Below, in pieces: positions 61,100 through 64,000 of a stretch of 64,000 nt of DNA. Source of the stretch: Acanthochromis polyacanthus (taxonomy: Eukaryota; Chordata; Actinopteri; Pomacentridae); assembly GCF_021347895.1 (NCBI RefSeq), contig NC_067119.1, positions 8,568,534-8,632,533 of the forward strand, written 5' to 3'. The position numbers were made by a program, and so were the translations under genes. How positions within the stretch are numbered: the first letter of the stretch is position 1; each line of letters begins with the position of its first letter. Under the pieces are notes generated by a model. The model saw nothing but the letters and a program-made list of their open reading frames with translations. It ran no database searches and was not told where the DNA came from.

Positions 61100-61250
61100 C
61101 ATCATAAGGGTGCTGTGCTTGGTGATGCCCAACGCTTTGTTCTGGAAGTAAATGCAGTCCAGAGGAGTCTCGTGCCCTTTCAGTCTCAGAAGTTCCATCT
61201 CTGTCTTCATTTCCTTCAACACTTCATGTAGGTTCTTCTTCTTCGCAACC
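61100..61250 (-). CDS. Putative internal exon, coiled-coil-like, gene not identified
   Basis: On the minus strand an acceptor-like ...CCACATTTAG is followed by an open 151-bp segment ending at ATGATG/GTACTT. It translates to VAKKKNLHEVLKEMKTEMEL, then LRLKGHETPLDCIYFQNKAL, then GITKHSTLMM. The first half has the heptad-like hydrophobic spacing of a short coiled coil; the composition looks like real protein and the other frames contain stops. The first base would complete a codon left by two bases upstream, which does not fit the simplest end of the upstream exon (phase 0). An alternative acceptor a few bases inside (...GCGAAG/AAG) would fit. The family was not recognised. The frame stays open for 23 codons past the donor, so it could also be terminal. 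Confidence 0.5.
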
Positions 61251-61401
61251 CTAAATGTGGACAAATTGCAGGTTGTGAGACTGTTATTATTTCCAGGTTA
61301 CAAAAAAAGGCCATTATAATGAAGGGGCAGACTTGGAGAAATATAATCATTTTTGATAATCCTGAAGCAAGTACAGTCACACATGTTTTAGCCCTCTGAA
61401 C

Positions 61402-61492
61402 CCCAAGTGGTTCCTGCCAGATATCTTTTGCTCTTGTCACAATATTAGTCACTGTGGGCTCCTTTTCCACTCCAATATAAAGTCCCGCACCT
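61402..61492 (-). CDS. Putative internal exon, gene not identified
   Basis: The acceptor is strong: ...TTTTGCTGTTTCCACAG. The exon starts with one base (A) that completes the AA left by the exon at 63038-62927, giving Lys, then GAGLYIGVEKEPTVTNIVTR and AKDIWQEPLG. The phase match with that upstream exon is the main support. The downstream border is less certain: GGG/GTTCAG is a weak donor, with other GT positions 20-30 bases further. The protein was not recognised. It lies in the segment that splits copy 2 of the local duplication. Confidence 0.5.
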
Positions 61493-61890
61493 CTGTGGAA
61501 ACAGCAAAACCATGGATAGGAGGACAGAGCACGCAAAAATGTCTTCTGTGCAGCAGAACAGAGTCATAATGCAAGAAATAAAGAGAAGAAAGTTGAATTT
61601 CTTTGATTATCTATTTTACAAGGACTGAAAAAATATTATCCATTTGCTTCTATACTTGTCTACTATTTGCTCTGTGTAAACACTGCCTGCAGTTCAGCTG
61701 AAAAAATCTCCAGCGTTAGTCAATTGCGGCTTCACGGATGCGTCGAGGAACACAGAATTTTTGTGTTTTTAACAGACTTTGTTTATTGCAAATTATTTAC
61801 TGATTTCTGATTGACAATTTTGACAATTTGGCATTTAAAAAAGGAGAGACAGACATGTAGAATAAAGTAATTTTCATAAAATATCACAAT

Positions 61891-62926
61891 TGTAAGCTTA
61901 GATTTTGTAAGGTTTTCTGACAGAAAAGCAGATAATAGATGAGTAGTTCAAGAACCATCCAAAAGTTAGAAATTTAACTATTATTTCTGTTTTCACAATT
62001 TATAATTTTTATAAATGGTGTAATCTTAGAGATTCTTTTTTTAAAAAACAATAATTAATCAAAATACAATCATAAAGAATCATACGAAATGCCATCTCTA
62101 AGTCAGTGATGAAGTTAACACCAATCTTGATTTAAATCATCTCTAACAGCTGTCAGCAAGTTCATACCAATACAGTAATGAATGTAATAACTGTCTACTC
62201 AAAGTTTAGGGACCCTTTTCCTGGTATTCTGGTCCAAATTCCACATTCTGATGGGTCTGTTTGCATTCTAGGTATTGTATTTCAAGAGAAATTAAATGAG
62301 CGTTGCACAATTAGCCATAATAATATCTTTTAAAAGACAGAATGACTGGTTAACTAGTCATAAAATATTTTTGTTTTCGGTATGTACATGTTAGTTCCAT
62401 CACAGTCTTTCTTTAAGTCTTGTGAACCGTTACTGTTGTTGCCCTGCAGGCCTGATGTCCACTTGCATTTCTTTTAAAAAGCTAATTGCCTAATCATATG
62501 ACAGCTAAGACACAGCTAATTTATTCAGCTCCACAGCCGGGGTCATACTTGTCTAAACGTGCTTTTTCCTGTCTGCAAGCACTGGCCCTAACAGCTACTA
62601 AAATAAAATGCCTGAATACTGGCAGCAACATTAACAGCAGCTAATAATGAGGGTCAAAAGCTCACCTCAACTCAAGAATCAAAATGTGCATGTTTAAAGT
62701 TACGGTATTCCTCCAAGTACAGCACAGCATCCATTTACAAAATCTTGGGTCACTCAAAAGCACCCTTTTTCAACCAGTCTTTTCCTTCTGACAATTAACA
62801 TTTAATTTACCAAAGCACTGCAGTCAGGTGGAACCACACAACCAGAAAGTGTGCAACGTGCTGCACAAACCTGCCCGAGACTCAAAAATAATAAGCAGGA
62901 TCAGCGGAGCAGGACTGGCTACTCAC
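61891..62926. other. Putative intron, nothing recognised
   Basis: This is A+T-rich sequence between the exon candidates 62927-63038 and 61402-61492. No repeat family or other exon-like segment was recognised. Confidence 0.45.
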
Positions 62927-63038
62927 TTTTTCTTCTCAGTCACCGTGAAGAAGCTTTTCATGTCGGTATCTTTAAAGTCAAAGCAGAGGTCCTCCCTGCT
63001 GAAGCTCAGTTCTCGAGGCGCGGTGTCAGAAGGCAGAC
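62927..63038 (-). CDS. Putative internal exon with canonical splice sites, gene not identified
   Basis: Minus strand. A pyrimidine-rich tract (T run at 63067-63055) leads to the acceptor ...CTAGTCCCCAG, and the exon ends at AAAAA/GTGAGT, a consensus donor. Of the three frames only one is open. It carries GT from a split codon, then LPSDTAPRELSFSREDLCFD and FKDTDMKSFFTVTEKK, then AA of the next codon. The segment is charged, with alternating Phe and Asp/Lys, and has codon use more balanced than its A+T-rich surroundings. The AA joins in frame to the A of the exon at 61492. I do not recognise the family. The rest of the gene would lie beyond 64000 (5') and possibly below 61100 (3'). Confidence 0.6.
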
Positions 63039-63040
63039 CT

Positions 63041-64000
63041 GGGGACTAGGATCGAAAAAAAAAAAAGATTACAAGGACGGTAAAGATGTAAATGAAGTGA
63101 TAGGAATAAAGTGGAAAATGGGACAAAGGACAGAAAAGAAAACATGGAGAAAAATAAAAGAATAAAAGAGAAACAGAATAAAGGAAGAGGATTACAGCAC
63201 GTTGCAGAACTTATAGAAAAGACAAGTAGGACACATAGGCATAAAGGTAATGGAGAGAACAGTTCAAATGGAGAAAGGGGGAAAGAAAGATGGTTGCTTC
63301 TTTGGTCATGGATCATGAACACACAAATATATGCTTTCAGATCTTGACCAGAAGCCTGGAATGCATTGGCCACATGCTACCTCAGAAGTCTGCTGGATAA
63401 GAAGTGGACCTAATACACAATATAAATGTAAATCCGATGCTTGGCATGTGAATCCAAACATAAACAGGGTTTGGCAGAGCACTGAGGGCAGTTTGACCGA
63501 AGCCGACGTTAATGGAAGTGGAGAACATTGTGCGTTTGTGTAATAGCGTGTTCGAACGCATAGAGTTTTCACTGATAAATGGACGGCAGCGTTCCTTTTG
63601 TGTGTGTTTAGGCTCTTCATTCATAAGCTGATAAGGCTGCAGCATTCTTGCGATGGCTAGCGTCCCAGTACGTGTGTGTGTGAGTACATGTGTGCAGGCA
63701 GATGAACGTGTCATGTGTGGGTTTTTAGCATGTTGGGAGCTCTTGCGTAGGCCGCCTCATGCGCACCCCGGTCTTATGCAAGTATCTCTTGTTTAGCTTT
63801 GCAGGGCAGCGGCTGCATGTGTCAGTGTGTGCATGTGTGGGCGTATGTGTGCGTGTGTTATTAGGAGTCAAGATAAAACTGTCAAAACTATACGGTCAAC
63901 GCCTATTTTTATCCCGGTGGCCGCAGCTCATTCTCCCAGTGGGAAAGGACACAACTTTTTTGTGCACGTGCAGTTTTGTATTGTGTGTATTTGTTTGATG
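63041..64000. other. Putative intron or upstream sequence with GT-rich tracts
   Basis: This is A/G-rich on the plus strand at about 63090-63290 (GAGAAA-type sequence). GT-rich tracts lie at about 63672-63715 and 63815-63860. No exon was recognised; open frames of about 100 codons on the minus strand overlap each other without motifs. Confidence 0.45.

Larger units (their letters stand above)
60675..61890 (+). repeat. Local duplication, copy 2 (split around two putative exons)
   Basis: The first half lies at about 60675-60975 and the second at about 61635-61890. Between them is a segment of about 650 bp, absent from copy 1, that carries the putative minus-strand exons 61492-61402 and 61250-61100. 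Either copy 1 lost the segment after duplication, or the segment was inserted into copy 2. The two copies differ by scattered substitutions and small indels, so the event is not recent. Confidence 0.8.

Overview
This window looks like a piece of a ray-finned fish genome, most likely a percomorph teleost. The base composition is moderately A+T-rich and there are no long open reading frames. The interspersed repeats are typical of teleosts: a tRNA-like SINE ending in ATGG repeats, L2-type LINE 3' tails ending in ACTTGCCTTGC or ATTGA repeats, RTE-type LINE debris, hAT and Tc1/mariner elements, and a Ty3/Gypsy solo LTR. No prokaryotic, viral or CRISPR organisation is visible. These identifications are from recognised sequence; no database was searched.

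Gene content is very low. The best protein-coding evidence is at the right end on the minus strand. Three putative exons (63038-62927, 61492-61402 and 61250-61100) have splice-like borders, and the first two are in matching phase across the intron. The encoded protein was not recognised. A second candidate, with low confidence, is a promoter with two short 5' exons on the minus strand at about 34260-34003: ETS-like motifs, an 81-bp GT-AG intron and an ATG just before a strong donor. Everything else appears to be intergenic or intronic.

Layout. 1-4.5 kb: unique sequence with two SINEs and one intact-looking 127-bp hAT MITE with perfect 8-bp target duplications. 4.5-7.05 kb: a decayed local tandem repeat split by a GC-richer unique island. 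7.26-8.4 kb: the 3' part of an L2-like LINE (minus), then a possible LTR-like remnant to 9.8 kb. 10-16 kb: SINEs, one with a perfect 13-bp target duplication, and a 1-kb ACACAAA-rich minisatellite. 17.8-18.5 kb: a hAT-like element followed by a strong G-quadruplex motif. 21.6-23.3 kb: an RTE fragment joined directly to an L2 fragment. 30.9-32.1 kb: a cluster of Tc3-like transposase fragment, Tc1-type MITE and LINE tail. 42.9-43.85 kb: a SINE split by a 592-bp Gypsy solo LTR whose two target duplications have each lost a different half of the same CpG. 47.5-49.6 kb: a local tandem repeat of about 250-450 bp units. 56.5-57.4 kb: a 30-bp minisatellite split by a MITE-like element. 60.2-61.9 kb: a local duplication whose second copy surrounds two of the putative exons.

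The genes do not form a pathway or operon. The window records layers of transposon insertion and local duplication around sparse, mostly unidentified, functional sequence. No previously undescribed biological system could be supported. The most useful items for follow-up are the putative gene at 61.1-63.04 kb and its relation to the local duplication.
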